A stretch of DNA of 64,000 bases from Mucilaginibacter sp. OK098 (GCF_900142915.1 NZ_FRCM01000005.1:310001-374000); one strand, 5' to 3'. Shown: positions 32,826 through 42,279, numbered from the stretch's first letter. Made by a program: numbers and translations. The notes: generated by a model not told the origin, from the letters alone.

Positions 32826-34121
32826 ATGCAAAACAAAACCATACCACAAACAACAGGCGAAAGAATCCGATCCATAATAGGCGGCTCATTGGGTAACCTG
32901 GTTGAGTGGTATGACTGGTATGTTTATACAGCTTTTTCCTTGTATTTTTCGGGCGCTTTTTTTCCAAAGGAAAATCAAACCGTTCAGTTACTAAACACAG
33001 CAGGCATTTTTGCCATCGGCTTTTTAATGCGGCCCATAGGCGGCTGGGTAATGGGTACCTTTGCAGATAGAAAGGGCCGTAAAACCGCGCTTACCTTTTC
33101 GGTATTATTAATGAGCGTTGGTTCTTTGATCATAGCTATTACCCCGGGTTATAAGCAAATTGGTGTTGCAGCGCCATTATTATTGGTTTTGGCCCGAATT
33201 ATACAAGGCCTGAGCGTAGGCGGCGAATACGGTACCAGCGCCACCTATTTGAGTGAAATGGCCACCAAAAAACACCGTGGCTTTTATTCCAGCTTTCAGT
33301 ATGTAACGCTTATAATGGGGCAGCTCCTGGCCCTCGGTGTGCTGGTTTTATTGCAGCGTGCTTTTTTAACAGATAAAGAGCTTCACCAATGGGGCTGGCG
33401 AATCCCTTTTGCAATAGGCTCGGTACTGGCAGTAACGGTTATGTATTTAAGGCGCAGTTTGCAGGAGTCGGTCAATATTGATGACAAAGACATTAAGGCC
33501 CGGTCAAACAGGGGTACTATAAAGGCGTTAGCGGCACATCCAAAAGCAGTGTTAACCGTTATAGGTTTAACAGTTGGCGGCACGGTTGCTTTTTACACTT
33601 TTACTACCTATATGCAAAAGTTTTTGGTGAACACTTCCGGCTTTTCTAAAAACAGCGCTACACTTATTTCAACCCTTACCCTTGTTGTTTTTATGCTGCT
33701 GCAGCCGGCTTTTGGCTTGCTGTCTGATAAAATAGGCCGCAAACCCTTGCTGATTGGTTTCGGCATATTGGGCACGCTAACAACTGTACCTATATTAACG
33801 GCATTGGGGCACACCAAAGATGTTTGGATAGCTTTTGCCCTTATTATGTGTGCGCTTATTATTGTAAGCGGCTATACTTCAATAAATGCAGTAGTAAAGG
33901 CTGAGTTGTTTCCTGCCAACGTGCGTGCACTTGGAGTTGGGTTTCCTTATGCCATAGCTGTATCCTTATTCGGCGGAACCGCAGAATATATTGCATTGTG
34001 GTTTAAAAATGATCATCACCAGGAATGGTTTTACTGGTATGTTACCATTTGCATTGCCCTGTCGCTGATACTTTATATTACTATGAACGATACCCGGAAA
34101 TACTCAAAAATTGAGGATTAA
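32826..34121 (+). CDS. MFS transporter of the metabolite:H+ symporter type (KgtP/ProP-like)
   Basis: A 431-residue, twelve-helix transporter. GGSLGNLVEWYDWYVYTAFSLYFSGAFFP (18-46), GWVMGTFADRKGRKTALTFSV and the repeat-2 loop GLLSDKIGRKPLLIG are diagnostic of the MHS family, which imports alpha-ketoglutarate, citrate, proline/betaine or shikimate with protons. The exact substrate is not predictable. It is a single gene with a long inverted repeat behind it. Confidence 0.93.
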   Translation: MQNKTIPQTTGERIRSIIGGSLGNLVEWYDWYVYTAFSLYFSGAFFPKENQTVQLLNTAGIFAIGFLMRPIGGWVMGTFADRKGRKTALTFSVLLMSVGSLIIAITPGYKQIGVAAPLLLVLARIIQGLSVGGEYGTSATYLSEMATKKHRGFYSSFQYVTLIMGQLLALGVLVLLQRAFLTDKELHQWGWRIPFAIGSVLAVTVMYLRRSLQESVNIDDKDIKARSNRGTIKALAAHPKAVLTVIGLTVGGTVAFYTFTTYMQKFLVNTSGFSKNSATLISTLTLVVFMLLQPAFGLLSDKIGRKPLLIGFGILGTLTTVPILTALGHTKDVWIAFALIMCALIIVSGYTSINAVVKAELFPANVRALGVGFPYAIAVSLFGGTAEYIALWFKNDHHQEWFYWYVTICIALSLILYITMNDTRKYSKIED

Positions 34122-34122
34122 T

Positions 34123-34220
34123 GTCTGAACCGGGATTAAACAGATTTAAGGATTAGCTGAATTGTGGGCAATTAATCTCAATCAGAAAAATCCCAAAATC
34201 CGCTTAATCCCGGTTCAGAC
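34123..34220. repeat. Long-spaced inverted repeat between convergent genes
   Basis: gtctgaaccgggattaa (34123-34139) is perfectly complementary to 34204-34220. The 64-bp interior holds further imperfect pairing (gatttaaggatt / aatccgctt). It fills the whole space between the MFS stop and the stop of the facing gene. Confidence 0.8.
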
Positions 34221-34222
34221 TT

Positions 34223-34894
34223 TTAAATTGCCGGATTCTCCGCATAAGCTTTCCAAAGCTCATCAACCGTTTTGCCGGTTTGCTGTTTCCATGCGTTATC
34301 AGTATATGTGTGCTTCCGCATTTGGCTGTCAAGCTCTTTTACAATGCCCGGCTTTACTTTTTTCTCAATCCAAACCAAAAAGCGGGCAGTAATGCGGTAG
34401 GCATTATCATAGTTTTGGGTAGCCTTATATTCAGGTAAAGTCCATTTCGCGGCTGCATTGTTTACACCGAATTGATTACGGGCGTAATCAGCAATACCTT
34501 CGGTTAACCACCCCGGTCCAATGCTTTCACCATAATCCTGTACAATATGCATTACTTCATGCGTAACCACATCAATATCTTCGGGGCGTTTGTGTAACCA
34601 GTTTGAAGCAATGGTTACTTTACCATCAGCAGTAGCTGCTACGCCTTTGTAGCTGGTATCAACAACCATTTTAACATCTTTGAGTGTAGCAGGATTATAC
34701 TCCTTTGCCAGTTCCGGGTAAACTATATAAAAGGTTTTTACCAGTCTAGTTAGTTCTGCTGTATCCAGCGTAGCATCATAATTGGTTAAGGTTAACTTAT
34801 AGCCATTTTTGTTGTAAACTTTGGTGCTTATTTGAGCGTTAGCTGTTGCAATAAAGCAAAGTAAAAAGGCACCTGAAAAGAATATATTTTTCAT
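34223..34894 (-). CDS. Basic secretory protein-type peptidase
   Basis: A 223-residue exported protein: signal peptide 1-20, then a zincin-like domain with HEVMH at 112-116 and EGIADYAR nearby as the third-ligand region. GPGWLTEGIADYARN is the signature of the basic secretory protein (BSP, PF04450) family, best known from plant defence proteins and occurring in Bacteroidota as predicted metallopeptidases. It is monocistronic and convergent with the MFS gene. Confidence 0.9.
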   Translation of the reverse strand: MKNIFFSGAFLLCFIATANAQISTKVYNKNGYKLTLTNYDATLDTAELTRLVKTFYIVYPELAKEYNPATLKDVKMVVDTSYKGVAATADGKVTIASNWLHKRPEDIDVVTHEVMHIVQDYGESIGPGWLTEGIADYARNQFGVNNAAAKWTLPEYKATQNYDNAYRITARFLVWIEKKVKPGIVKELDSQMRKHTYTDNAWKQQTGKTVDELWKAYAENPAI

Positions 34895-35010
34895 TATTTG
34901 TGTTTTCGTTTTTCAGCCGCAATAATAGGGATTTATAAGGTTGTGCTGTGTAAAAATAGCATGACCGATACACACCTAATACAACATTCGAACTTTTAAA
35001 CGTTCCAACC

Positions 35011-35042
35011 TTTCAACAATCTTCCCAAAATCACTAATTTTG
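35011..35042 (+). promoter_or_regulatory. Possible promoter of the argE-like gene
   Basis: TAATTTTG (35035-35042) matches the -7 consensus TAnnTTTG. At the right distance upstream is TTTC (35011-35014) in place of TTTG. The start codon is 14 bp beyond. Confidence 0.4.
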
Positions 35043-35055
35043 CCCCTGCATTTTT

Positions 35056-36120
35056 ATGACAGATACGAAAACATTATATGAACAAGCCGTTGGCTTGTTA
35101 CAGCAACTTATAGCAATACCATCATTCAGCAAGGAAGAAAACTTTACTGCCGATTTGATTGAGAAATTTTTACAGGATAAAGGCGTTAAAACCCATCGTA
35201 AGCTAAATAACATCTGGGCCTGGAACAAGCATTTTGATGCGGCAAAACCAACCATCCTGCTTAATTCGCACCACGATACGGTAAAGCCAAACTCGGGTTA
35301 TACCCGCGACCCGCATGATGCTAAAATTGAGGATGGCAAGCTTTACGGCCTTGGCAGCAATGACGCCGGGGGATGCCTGGTATCGCTAATCAACGTGTTC
35401 CTGTATTTTTACGAAAAAGAAAATCTGAAATATAACTTCTGCCTGGCAACTACTGCTGAGGAAGAAATTTCAGGCGTTAATGGTTTGGAGTTGATTATCC
35501 CTGAACTTGGTCAGCTGGATTTTGGCATAGTTGGCGAACCTACCCTGATGCAATTGGCCATTGCCGAACGCGGCCTGATGGTATTGGATTGTGTAGCCCA
35601 CGGCAAAGCCGGCCACGCCGCCCGCGAAGAAGGGGATAATGCTATTTACAAAGCGTTAACCGATATTGAATGGTTCCGTACCTTCCGTTTCCCGAATGAA
35701 TCAGAAGTTTTTGGGCCGATAAAAATGTCAGTTACTATCATCAACGCAGGATCGCAGCATAACGTGGTACCGGCAAGCTGCACCTTTACGGTTGACGTAA
35801 GGGTAACGGATGCCTATCGTAACGAAGAAGTGCTGGTGATCATCCGTCAGCATGTTAGCTGTGATGTTACCCCGCGTTCAATCCGCCTGAAACCTTCAAA
35901 AATTGATAGAGAACATCCGATAGTACAGGCAGGGATAGCATTAGGCAGAACAACTTACGGCTCACCAACAACATCTGATCAGTCGCTTTTGGATATCCCA
36001 TCGCTAAAGGTTGGTCCCGGTGATTCTGCAAGGTCACATACAGCAGATGAGTTTGTTTATGTGGATGAGATAAGAGAGGGGATTGAGTTGTATATTAAGA
36101 TGTTAAGCAGTATAGTTTAG
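35056..36120 (+). CDS. argE: M20-family deacylase, likely acetylornithine deacetylase
   Basis: A 354-residue M20 zinc enzyme. Ligands are H72-x-D74 (NSHHDTVKP), D103 (GSNDAGG) and E136-E137 (TAEEEISG), with a dimerisation insert in the middle (GLMVLDCVAHGKAGHAAREE). It removes the acyl group from N-acetyl- (or N-succinyl-) ornithine, the arginine-pathway step that gives ornithine. The argH gene follows 212 bp downstream on the same strand, which supports this over other M20 amidohydrolases; the acyl type is not decided by sequence. Confidence 0.87.
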   Translation: MTDTKTLYEQAVGLLQQLIAIPSFSKEENFTADLIEKFLQDKGVKTHRKLNNIWAWNKHFDAAKPTILLNSHHDTVKPNSGYTRDPHDAKIEDGKLYGLGSNDAGGCLVSLINVFLYFYEKENLKYNFCLATTAEEEISGVNGLELIIPELGQLDFGIVGEPTLMQLAIAERGLMVLDCVAHGKAGHAAREEGDNAIYKALTDIEWFRTFRFPNESEVFGPIKMSVTIINAGSQHNVVPASCTFTVDVRVTDAYRNEEVLVIIRQHVSCDVTPRSIRLKPSKIDREHPIVQAGIALGRTTYGSPTTSDQSLLDIPSLKVGPGDSARSHTADEFVYVDEIREGIELYIKMLSSIV

Positions 36121-36150
36121 CATATTTTTTGAACCATGATTCCCTTCGCC

Positions 36151-36271
36151 CTTGTTGGTGTTGTCACCAACAAGTTGGATTAAGTTTGTGCATTGCAGAT
36201 AACCGCCATGCAGATTAAATAGCTACAAAATACATAACACTACACAGTTTGTTGGTGACAACACCAACAAA
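36151..36271. repeat. Pair of mirrored TTGTTGGTGTTGTCACCAACAA hairpins
   Basis: The 22-bp hairpin ttgttggtgttgtcaccaa... at 36152-36173 recurs as its exact reverse complement at 36249-36270; each copy is itself partly palindromic (ttgttggtg / caccaacaa). The two copies can pair with themselves or with each other. They fill the argE-argH gap. Confidence 0.88.
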
Positions 36272-36332
36272 GGCGGGAAAGGCGGAAAATCCGCAATAAC
36301 ACCGAATAAAATATTTACAACATATTTGTACC

Positions 36333-37667
36333 ATGAGCAAAATTTGGCAGAAATCAGTTACCGTAAACGAACTCGTAGAAAACTTCACCGTTGGCCGCGA
36401 CCGTGAGTTTGACCTCCAAATGGCTGCCTTTGATGTGCTTGGCTCATTAGCGCATACTCAAATGCTGGAGAGCATTGGATTGATGAGCGCTGATGACCTG
36501 CAATCTGTACAAAAGGAGCTCAAAAAGATTTATAAAGATATTGCGAACGGCGATTTTACTATTCAGCCTGAGGTTGAAGATGTACACTCGCAGGTTGAAA
36601 TGCTGCTTACCCAGCGCATTGGCGATGCCGGTAAAAAGATCCACAGTGGCCGTTCACGGAACGACCAGGTTTTGGTTGACCTGAAACTATATTTTAGGTA
36701 CGAGCTGCAGCAGGTTGTTGAAGAAACCACCACATTGTTTCGCCAATTAATTGAGCTAAGCGAAAAACATAAAGACGTTTTATTGCCGGGTTATACCCAC
36801 TTGCAGGTGGCTATGCCTTCGTCATTCGGTTTATGGTTTGGCGCTTATGCCGAAAGTTTGGCTGATGACCTGGAACTGGTGTTAGCCGCGTATAAGATCA
36901 CCAATAAAAGTCCATTGGGTTCGGCTGCTGGCTATGGCTCATCTTTCCCGTTAAACCGTACATTAACCACAAAGCTTTTAGGCTTTGATAGTTTGAACTA
37001 CAACGTGGTTTATGCACAAATGGGGCGCGGTAAAACAGAACGTATAATTGCACAAGCGTTATCATCCATAGCCGCCACGCTGGCAAAAATGGCGATGGAT
37101 CAGGCTTTATATTTAAGTCAGAATTTTGCTTTTGTAAGTTACCCTGATACATTAACAACCGGCAGCAGCATTATGCCGCATAAAAAGAACCCTGATGTTT
37201 GGGAAATTATGCGCGGCAAATGCAACCGCCTGCAGGCATTACCAAATGATGTGGCTATGATGACCACCAACCTGCCTTCCGGTTATCACCGTGAGTTGCA
37301 GTTGTTAAAAGAACTGTTATTCCCTGCATTTGCCGATCTGAAGAATTGCCTCCACATGGCAACCTTTATGCTGCAAAATATCACCGTAAATAAAGACATA
37401 TTAAATGATCCTAAATACGCTTACCTGTTCAGTGTGGAGGAAGTAAACCGCATGGTACTAAGCGGCACCCCATTCCGTGATGCTTATAAACAAGTTGGAC
37501 TGGCAATTGAAAAAGGTGATTTTAAACCCGATAAACAGGTAAACCACACCCACGAGGGCAGCATAGGTAATTTAATGAACGAAGAAATAACGGCATCGTT
37601 TGATAAGCTGATCAGCAGCTTTGATTTTGCTAAAGTGGAGAAGGCGATTGAAAGTTTAGTTTCTTAA
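36333..37667 (+). CDS. argH: Argininosuccinate lyase
   Basis: A 444-residue fumarase/aspartase-superfamily enzyme that splits argininosuccinate into arginine and fumarate, the last step of arginine synthesis. The signature GSSIMPHKKNPD is present with its catalytic Ser, and the N-terminal LSGRSRNDQ-like box reads HSGRSRNDQV. The length matches the Bacteroidota form. It lies downstream of the argE-like gene. Confidence 0.96.
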   Translation: MSKIWQKSVTVNELVENFTVGRDREFDLQMAAFDVLGSLAHTQMLESIGLMSADDLQSVQKELKKIYKDIANGDFTIQPEVEDVHSQVEMLLTQRIGDAGKKIHSGRSRNDQVLVDLKLYFRYELQQVVEETTTLFRQLIELSEKHKDVLLPGYTHLQVAMPSSFGLWFGAYAESLADDLELVLAAYKITNKSPLGSAAGYGSSFPLNRTLTTKLLGFDSLNYNVVYAQMGRGKTERIIAQALSSIAATLAKMAMDQALYLSQNFAFVSYPDTLTTGSSIMPHKKNPDVWEIMRGKCNRLQALPNDVAMMTTNLPSGYHRELQLLKELLFPAFADLKNCLHMATFMLQNITVNKDILNDPKYAYLFSVEEVNRMVLSGTPFRDAYKQVGLAIEKGDFKPDKQVNHTHEGSIGNLMNEEITASFDKLISSFDFAKVEKAIESLVS

Positions 37668-37725
37668 TCAACAGAATCCTCTGAAATCAGTGTAATCATC
37701 CCACAATCGGTGTAATCACAAAAAC

Positions 37726-37923
37726 ATGAACGGACAAAACAGAAGCGATATTTATCCCGGCCTTGAAGTTGACATCATCCTCAAAAAAGATCAGCGCTCA
37801 GGCAAGTTAACCCGCGGGTTTGTAAAAGACCTGCTTACCAGCTCAGCTTATCATTCCCGCGGGATAAAGGTGCGTTTGGAAGACGGGCAGGTAGGCCGGG
37901 TTGCAGAAATTGTAGAAGATTAA
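37726..37923 (+). CDS. YwbE-family small protein
   Basis: A 65-residue protein matching the YwbE family across its length: GLEVDIILKKDQRSGKLTRGFVKDLLTSSAYHSRGIKVRLEDGQVGRV. It is a small beta-barrel-like, probably nucleic-acid-associated protein of unknown function that is widespread in bacteria. It lies 58 bp behind argH on the same strand. Confidence 0.92.
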   Translation: MNGQNRSDIYPGLEVDIILKKDQRSGKLTRGFVKDLLTSSAYHSRGIKVRLEDGQVGRVAEIVED

Positions 37924-37961
37924 TTTCTTTCCTAAAACTTTCTATCTTAGTCTTTTATTAA

Positions 37962-38000
37962 TCTTCCGGACTTTCGGTCTTTTCCGACTTTCGGACTAAT
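37962..38000. repeat. AGTCCGAAAGTCCGGAAAG-type repeat, copy 2
   Basis: cttccggactttcggtc and tttccgactttcggac units between the YwbE and DUF1345 genes, related to 26740-26799 and 39762-39793. Confidence 0.6.
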
Positions 38001-38007
38001 TTATCAT

Positions 38008-38700
38008 ATGGCTAATCCCCTTAAACCAGACAGAAGACTTTTTTTTCGGTTAGATGCGCACTATCGTTTATTGATCTCATTAGCAGTTAGCGCTATCGTT
38101 TTTTTATTCAACCGCAATTCGCTTTCTACTCCAGCCCTGGTGCTGGTAACATGGATAGGCTGCGCATTAACAATAATTTTACTGGACTGGATCATTATAT
38201 TTTCATCGCATCCAAAGGAGGTCAGGAAAATTGCAAAGCTGCAGGACTCGAGCCGCTCGTTCCTGTTCATATTTATAATAACTGCGTGTGTTGTGAGCCT
38301 GGGCGCTATTATATTTTTGCTGAAGTCGACAAAAGGCTTGCCCGAGGCCGGTAAAAATGAGCATATATTACTGGCAATAGGTGCGGTAATTATTTCGTGG
38401 TGGCTATTGCATACTATATTTACTTTGCGGTATGCCCATTTATATTATGATGTAAATACTGATATGGATGGAATTAAAAATAACGTAGGCGGACTTCAAT
38501 TCCCCGGCAGCGATGAGCCCGATTACCTGGATTTTGTTTACTTTTCTTTTGTTGTAGGGATGACTTTCCAGGTGTCTGATGTAGAGATCGCCTCCCGTCG
38601 CATCCGGCGGCTCTGCCTTATGCATGCTATCTTGTCTTTTGCTTTCAATACAGCTATAGTGGCATTAAGCATAAATGTAATATCAGGAATGGTGGCATAA
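38008..38700 (+). CDS. DUF1345 integral membrane protein
   Basis: A 230-residue membrane protein with about five or six helices. FPGSDEPDYLDFVYFSFVVGMTFQVSDVEI is the diagnostic DUF1345 block, resembling the pore-loop region of some ion channels; the preceding HTIFTLRYAHLYY is also typical. Function is unknown. It stands alone behind the YwbE gene. Confidence 0.91.
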   Translation: MANPLKPDRRLFFRLDAHYRLLISLAVSAIVFLFNRNSLSTPALVLVTWIGCALTIILLDWIIIFSSHPKEVRKIAKLQDSSRSFLFIFIITACVVSLGAIIFLLKSTKGLPEAGKNEHILLAIGAVIISWWLLHTIFTLRYAHLYYDVNTDMDGIKNNVGGLQFPGSDEPDYLDFVYFSFVVGMTFQVSDVEIASRRIRRLCLMHAILSFAFNTAIVALSINVISGMVA

Positions 38701-38795
38701 AGACACGATTTAGGGATTTAATGAATTAGCACGATTCAGAATTTTGGTTAATCCTGTAAATCTATTAAATCCTTTAATCGTGTTAATCGAATAAC
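38701..38795. repeat. CACGATTTA...TAATCGTG imperfect inverted repeat
   Basis: cacgatttagggattta near 38703 faces taaatcctttaatcgtg near 38765-38781 with good pairing, between the convergent DUF1345 and DUF72 genes. It is probably a hairpin end for both transcripts. Confidence 0.6.
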
Positions 38796-39706
38796 CCCGG
38801 CGCTTTATCCCTGTCTAAAAACTTTGGCCGCTCCAGGCTTAACCCCAATTCTTTATTAAACTGTTCAACCACATAATCGGCCAGTTCGGGCGAATAGCGT
38901 TCATCGTGCTGGTGCATAAAAAACCAAACCGACTGTAAACCCATTTGCTGCCATTGTTTAATCCGCTCAACCCATTCATCAACCCGGGCATAGTCAGTAG
39001 GGTGCAGGCTGTTACCCACAAAACGGATAAACGCATGAGGAGTGGGTAACTCCATATGCACCACATCCCTGCGGCCTGAAGCATCTGTTATTACCGCACC
39101 AATTTGTAGTTCATTCAGCAGGTTAAAAATGGCAGTGCGGTTACCTGCATCGGCAAACCATTCTTTGTGTCGCAGCTCCAAAAATACGGGTACGTCTTTT
39201 GGCAATTGTTCAAGGTATGCTTTTAAATCAGGCAGGCTTTTGGGCGTAAAATTATCGCCAACCTGCAAAAATAGTGGGCCAAGCTTGTCGCCGAAGGCCA
39301 TAATCCCCTCATAATATTTGGTGGTGATCTCTTCCGCATTTTTTAACCTGCGGATATGACTGATGCTTTGCGAAAACTTGGGGCAAAACTTAAAGCCCGG
39401 GTTAACATCTGCCTTTTCCTTCCACTTGGTTATAGTTTCAGGCGGGTAAACATTATAGAAGGTGGCATTAAGCTCAATGCAATCAAAATGTTTTACATAC
39501 TCATCCAAAAAATTGGCATCTTTTGTTTTTGGCGGATAGATCTTGCCTACCCATTCCTTACGCCCCCATTTGGCGCAGCCAACATGAACCTGTAAAGGCT
39601 GCTCGTTTTTTGCTGCGTTTAAAGTTTTTATAGTTAATTCAGGGTCAGCCGGCAGCGTAAAATCTACTTCAACTAATTCCTGGGGTGTTACTCGGCCAAA
39701 TTCCAT
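38783..39706 (-). CDS. DUF72-family protein
   Basis: A 307-residue TIM-barrel protein of the DUF72 (YecE-like) family: VHVGCAKWGRKEWVGKIYP, FDCIELNATFYNVYP and the C-terminal SVWFFMHQHDERYSPELADYV are all diagnostic. Function is unknown. It is a single minus-strand gene that ends in a hairpin shared with the DUF1345 gene. Confidence 0.94.
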   Translation of the reverse strand: MEFGRVTPQELVEVDFTLPADPELTIKTLNAAKNEQPLQVHVGCAKWGRKEWVGKIYPPKTKDANFLDEYVKHFDCIELNATFYNVYPPETITKWKEKADVNPGFKFCPKFSQSISHIRRLKNAEEITTKYYEGIMAFGDKLGPLFLQVGDNFTPKSLPDLKAYLEQLPKDVPVFLELRHKEWFADAGNRTAIFNLLNELQIGAVITDASGRRDVVHMELPTPHAFIRFVGNSLHPTDYARVDEWVERIKQWQQMGLQSVWFFMHQHDERYSPELADYVVEQFNKELGLSLERPKFLDRDKAPGLFD

Positions 39707-39761
39707 TTAGTTCATTGTTAATAGTTGATAGTTCATAGCCGGAAGCGACTGTTTTATCTTT

Positions 39762-39793
39762 AGGACTTCCGGACTTTCCCGACTTTCGGACTC
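39762..39793. repeat. AGTCCGAAAGTCCGGAAAG-type repeat, copy 3
   Basis: ggacttccggactttcccgactttcggac, immediately behind the stop of the DUF6090-like gene. Confidence 0.6.
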
Positions 39794-39799
39794 AAAACA

Positions 39800-40519
39800 T
39801 CACCAATTTCGTTCTTCCTCTTCTATCTCTTTTATTATCTTTCTGGTTTGGGTTATAGTGCCGTGATATTGGTCAATAATGTTCTGAATATAGCCGCTCC
39901 GGTTTACCAGGTTATAACTCTTCGGCCTTTGCATTAACTCCTGTATGTTAGTTCCATTTTTGCTGATCACAAGGTTATCATCAGTGTATTGGCTCAATTT
40001 GTTTTTAAAATCAGAGAATGACCTTGTTGACAATAAAAGCGATGCTATAGTTTGCTGGTACAGGTTAACAATTTCTACCTGTAAATTTTTATTTTCTATA
40101 ACGTCCAGCTTTCCCGAAGCTTTCAATGCTTCATATCTGCTGTTTGATGGTACAAATTCAATTGTGTTATATAAATAATTTATAGCTTTTGAAGCACTGT
40201 CTGGATTAAGCTTTTTTCCGTTATAAGCCTGCTTTAAATAGGCAAAGCTTTTGTCCATCCTGGCATAATTATCCGAATCGTTATGCAATTGATCCAAGTC
40301 GTTCTTAAGGTCACCAACCAGGTTGGTAAGAAAGCTGTGCTCCAGTTTTTGTTCCTGCTGGTGTTCCCGGTAGCGTTCAACAAAAAGAGAAAGCGTAATG
40401 GCAAAAACAATTATTGCTATCTCTAAAATCGTATCGCCAATCTTGTGTTTTAATTCGCCGGGGTTTTTTACCACTTTTATTATTTCGCGGGTATGTTTTA
40501 TTATTTCGTGTTCTGCCAT
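39800..40519 (-). CDS. DUF6090-like single-pass membrane protein
   Basis: A 239-residue protein. A short cytoplasmic N-terminus is followed by one membrane helix (about 29-47, ILEIAIIVFAITLSLFVER) and then a long, mostly helical and charged periplasmic part. The opening GDTILEIAIIVFAITLSLFVERYREHQQEQ is typical of DUF6090-like proteins, which are abundant in Bacteroidota and of unknown function. Name and role are tentative. Confidence 0.7.
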   Translation of the reverse strand: MAEHEIIKHTREIIKVVKNPGELKHKIGDTILEIAIIVFAITLSLFVERYREHQQEQKLEHSFLTNLVGDLKNDLDQLHNDSDNYARMDKSFAYLKQAYNGKKLNPDSASKAINYLYNTIEFVPSNSRYEALKASGKLDVIENKNLQVEIVNLYQQTIASLLLSTRSFSDFKNKLSQYTDDNLVISKNGTNIQELMQRPKSYNLVNRSGYIQNIIDQYHGTITQTRKIIKEIEEEERNW

Positions 40520-40557
40520 AGCGGGGCTAAAAATAGTAATTTGTTGATTAAGTTGAG

Positions 40558-40637
40558 TGGTTCAATAGTTCATTTGTGTCATTGGTTCTTTAGTATTGTC
40601 TCTTTATCAAATAGGTTACTAATAAACTATTGAACCA
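40558..40637. repeat. TGGTTCAATAGTT inverted repeat
   Basis: tggttcaatagtt (40558-40570) is perfectly complementary to 40625-40637 (13 bp). It lies between the stop of the amidase gene and the DUF6090-like gene's start. A related ttcattggttt-type sequence is at 14130-14170. Confidence 0.7.
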
Positions 40638-40656
40638 ATAAACTAATGAACAATAT

Positions 40657-42279
40657 TTACGCCACTACTTCCCAAAACTTCGGCGCTTGTCTTTTTTTCG
40701 ATGCCTGCTCATAAGCATAAGCTAACTTAATAATATCACCCTCTTTATAAGCTGTACTAATAAACGAAATGCCCACAGGTAATCCATAAGCATAACCCAT
40801 TGGTACCGTAATATGCGGATAACCGGCCATGGCAGCAGGGCCCGAAAACGAGAAGCCATTGTCATAATCGCCATTAATAAGATCAATACAAATGGCAAAG
40901 CCATTGGTTGGTGCAACTATGGCATCAAGCTTGTTTTCTTTTAACAGGGTATCAATGGCTGTACGGGTAATACCCGTTGTTTTTTGTACGGCATCCAGGT
41001 ATTCCTTTTCTTGCAAGCCGCCTTTTTTATCGGCCAGCTCAAGGGTTTCCTGTTTAAAGTAAGGCATGGCTTTAGCTTCGTTCTTCTTATTAAAAGCAAT
41101 TACATCAGCCAGTGATTTTACCTTTGAATTGGCTTCGGCTAAATATTTATTTAAACCGTCTTTAAATTCATACAGCAGTACGGTAAATCCATTTTTACCC
41201 GCTTCTTTTATTTGTTTGTATAGCTCAACCTCAACAATGGTAGCGCCTTTGCTTTTTAAAATATAAATAGCCTGCTGAAATATAGCATCCATTGCCGGGT
41301 TAACTTTCAGCCCGTCCTTTTCAATGCCGATGCGCTTGCCTTTTAGTCCTTCGGCATCTAAAAACTTAGTATAGTCAGGCTCAATTTTGCCTTTACTTGT
41401 TAGTGTATAAATATCCTGCGGATCCTCACCAGCCAATGCGCCCAATAAAATGGCTGCATCCCTAACGGTGCGTGCCATTGGTCCGGCGGTGTCCTGTGTT
41501 TTTGAGATGGGAATAATGCCCGACCGGCTCCATAAACCTACCGTAGGTTTAATACCAACGAGACCATTTACCGATGATGGCGAAACAATAGAGCCATCAG
41601 TTTCGGTACCAATAGCTATGGCACATAAATTAGCCGATGCCGCGGAACCTGAACCCGCGCTTGACCCGCTGGGGTTTCTATCCAAAATATAAGGGCATTT
41701 GGTTTGCCCGCCGCGGCTGCTCCATGCACTGGTAGAATGTGTGCTCCTGAAGTTGGCCCATTCGCTTAAATTGGTTTTGCCAAGTATTACAGCGCCCGCC
41801 TTCCTTAATTTATGAACTATAAATGCATCCTGTTTGGCATAATTATCAGCAATAGCAAGCGCTCCGGCAGTGGTATGCATATTGTCGCCGGTATTAATAT
41901 TATCTTTTATTAAAACCGGGATCCCGTGTAAAGGCCCGCGCACTTTCCCGGCGGCGCGTTCTTTATCCATCGCATCGGCCATGTTCAGCGCATCCTTATT
42001 TATCTCGATAACTGCATTAAGCTTTGGTCCGTTTTTATCAATCTCATCTATCCTTTTCAAATACATTTCGGTTATAGCGCGCGAAGTGTATTCCTTGCTT
42101 TTCATCTTTTGCTGCAAAACATCAATAGTTACCTCGTTTAAAGCAAAATCGTCAGTCTTTTGTACGGAGGTATCATCTTTATCTTTTTTTGAGGAGACTA
42201 AATTGCATGAGCTTGCAGCCAGGGTAGTTAAGGTTAACCCCGCCAATGAGCTGGTTTTAAGGAAATTTCTTCTTTGCAT
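40657..42279 (-). CDS. Amidase-signature-family amidase
   Basis: A 540-residue exported amidase. The Ser-cisSer-Lys triad is complete: K125 (IPVLIKDN), cis-Ser about 206 (PSGSSAGSGS) and nucleophile S230 (GTETDGSIVSPSS). The N-terminus MQRRNFLKTSSLAGLTL with C25 after AASS looks like a twin-arginine-like or lipoprotein signal, so the enzyme is probably a lipoprotein in the envelope. The substrate is not predictable (amides, peptides, or glutamyl-tRNA-like compounds in related families). It stands alone. Confidence 0.93.
   Translation of the reverse strand: MQRRNFLKTSSLAGLTLTTLAASSCNLVSSKKDKDDTSVQKTDDFALNEVTIDVLQQKMKSKEYTSRAITEMYLKRIDEIDKNGPKLNAVIEINKDALNMADAMDKERAAGKVRGPLHGIPVLIKDNINTGDNMHTTAGALAIADNYAKQDAFIVHKLRKAGAVILGKTNLSEWANFRSTHSTSAWSSRGGQTKCPYILDRNPSGSSAGSGSAASANLCAIAIGTETDGSIVSPSSVNGLVGIKPTVGLWSRSGIIPISKTQDTAGPMARTVRDAAILLGALAGEDPQDIYTLTSKGKIEPDYTKFLDAEGLKGKRIGIEKDGLKVNPAMDAIFQQAIYILKSKGATIVEVELYKQIKEAGKNGFTVLLYEFKDGLNKYLAEANSKVKSLADVIAFNKKNEAKAMPYFKQETLELADKKGGLQEKEYLDAVQKTTGITRTAIDTLLKENKLDAIVAPTNGFAICIDLINGDYDNGFSFSGPAAMAGYPHITVPMGYAYGLPVGISFISTAYKEGDIIKLAYAYEQASKKRQAPKFWEVVA

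Noticed and set aside
36121..36332. Known arginine riboswitch or attenuator in the argH leader
   Set aside because: Only two mirrored hairpins are present, with no T run or leader peptide that I can support.
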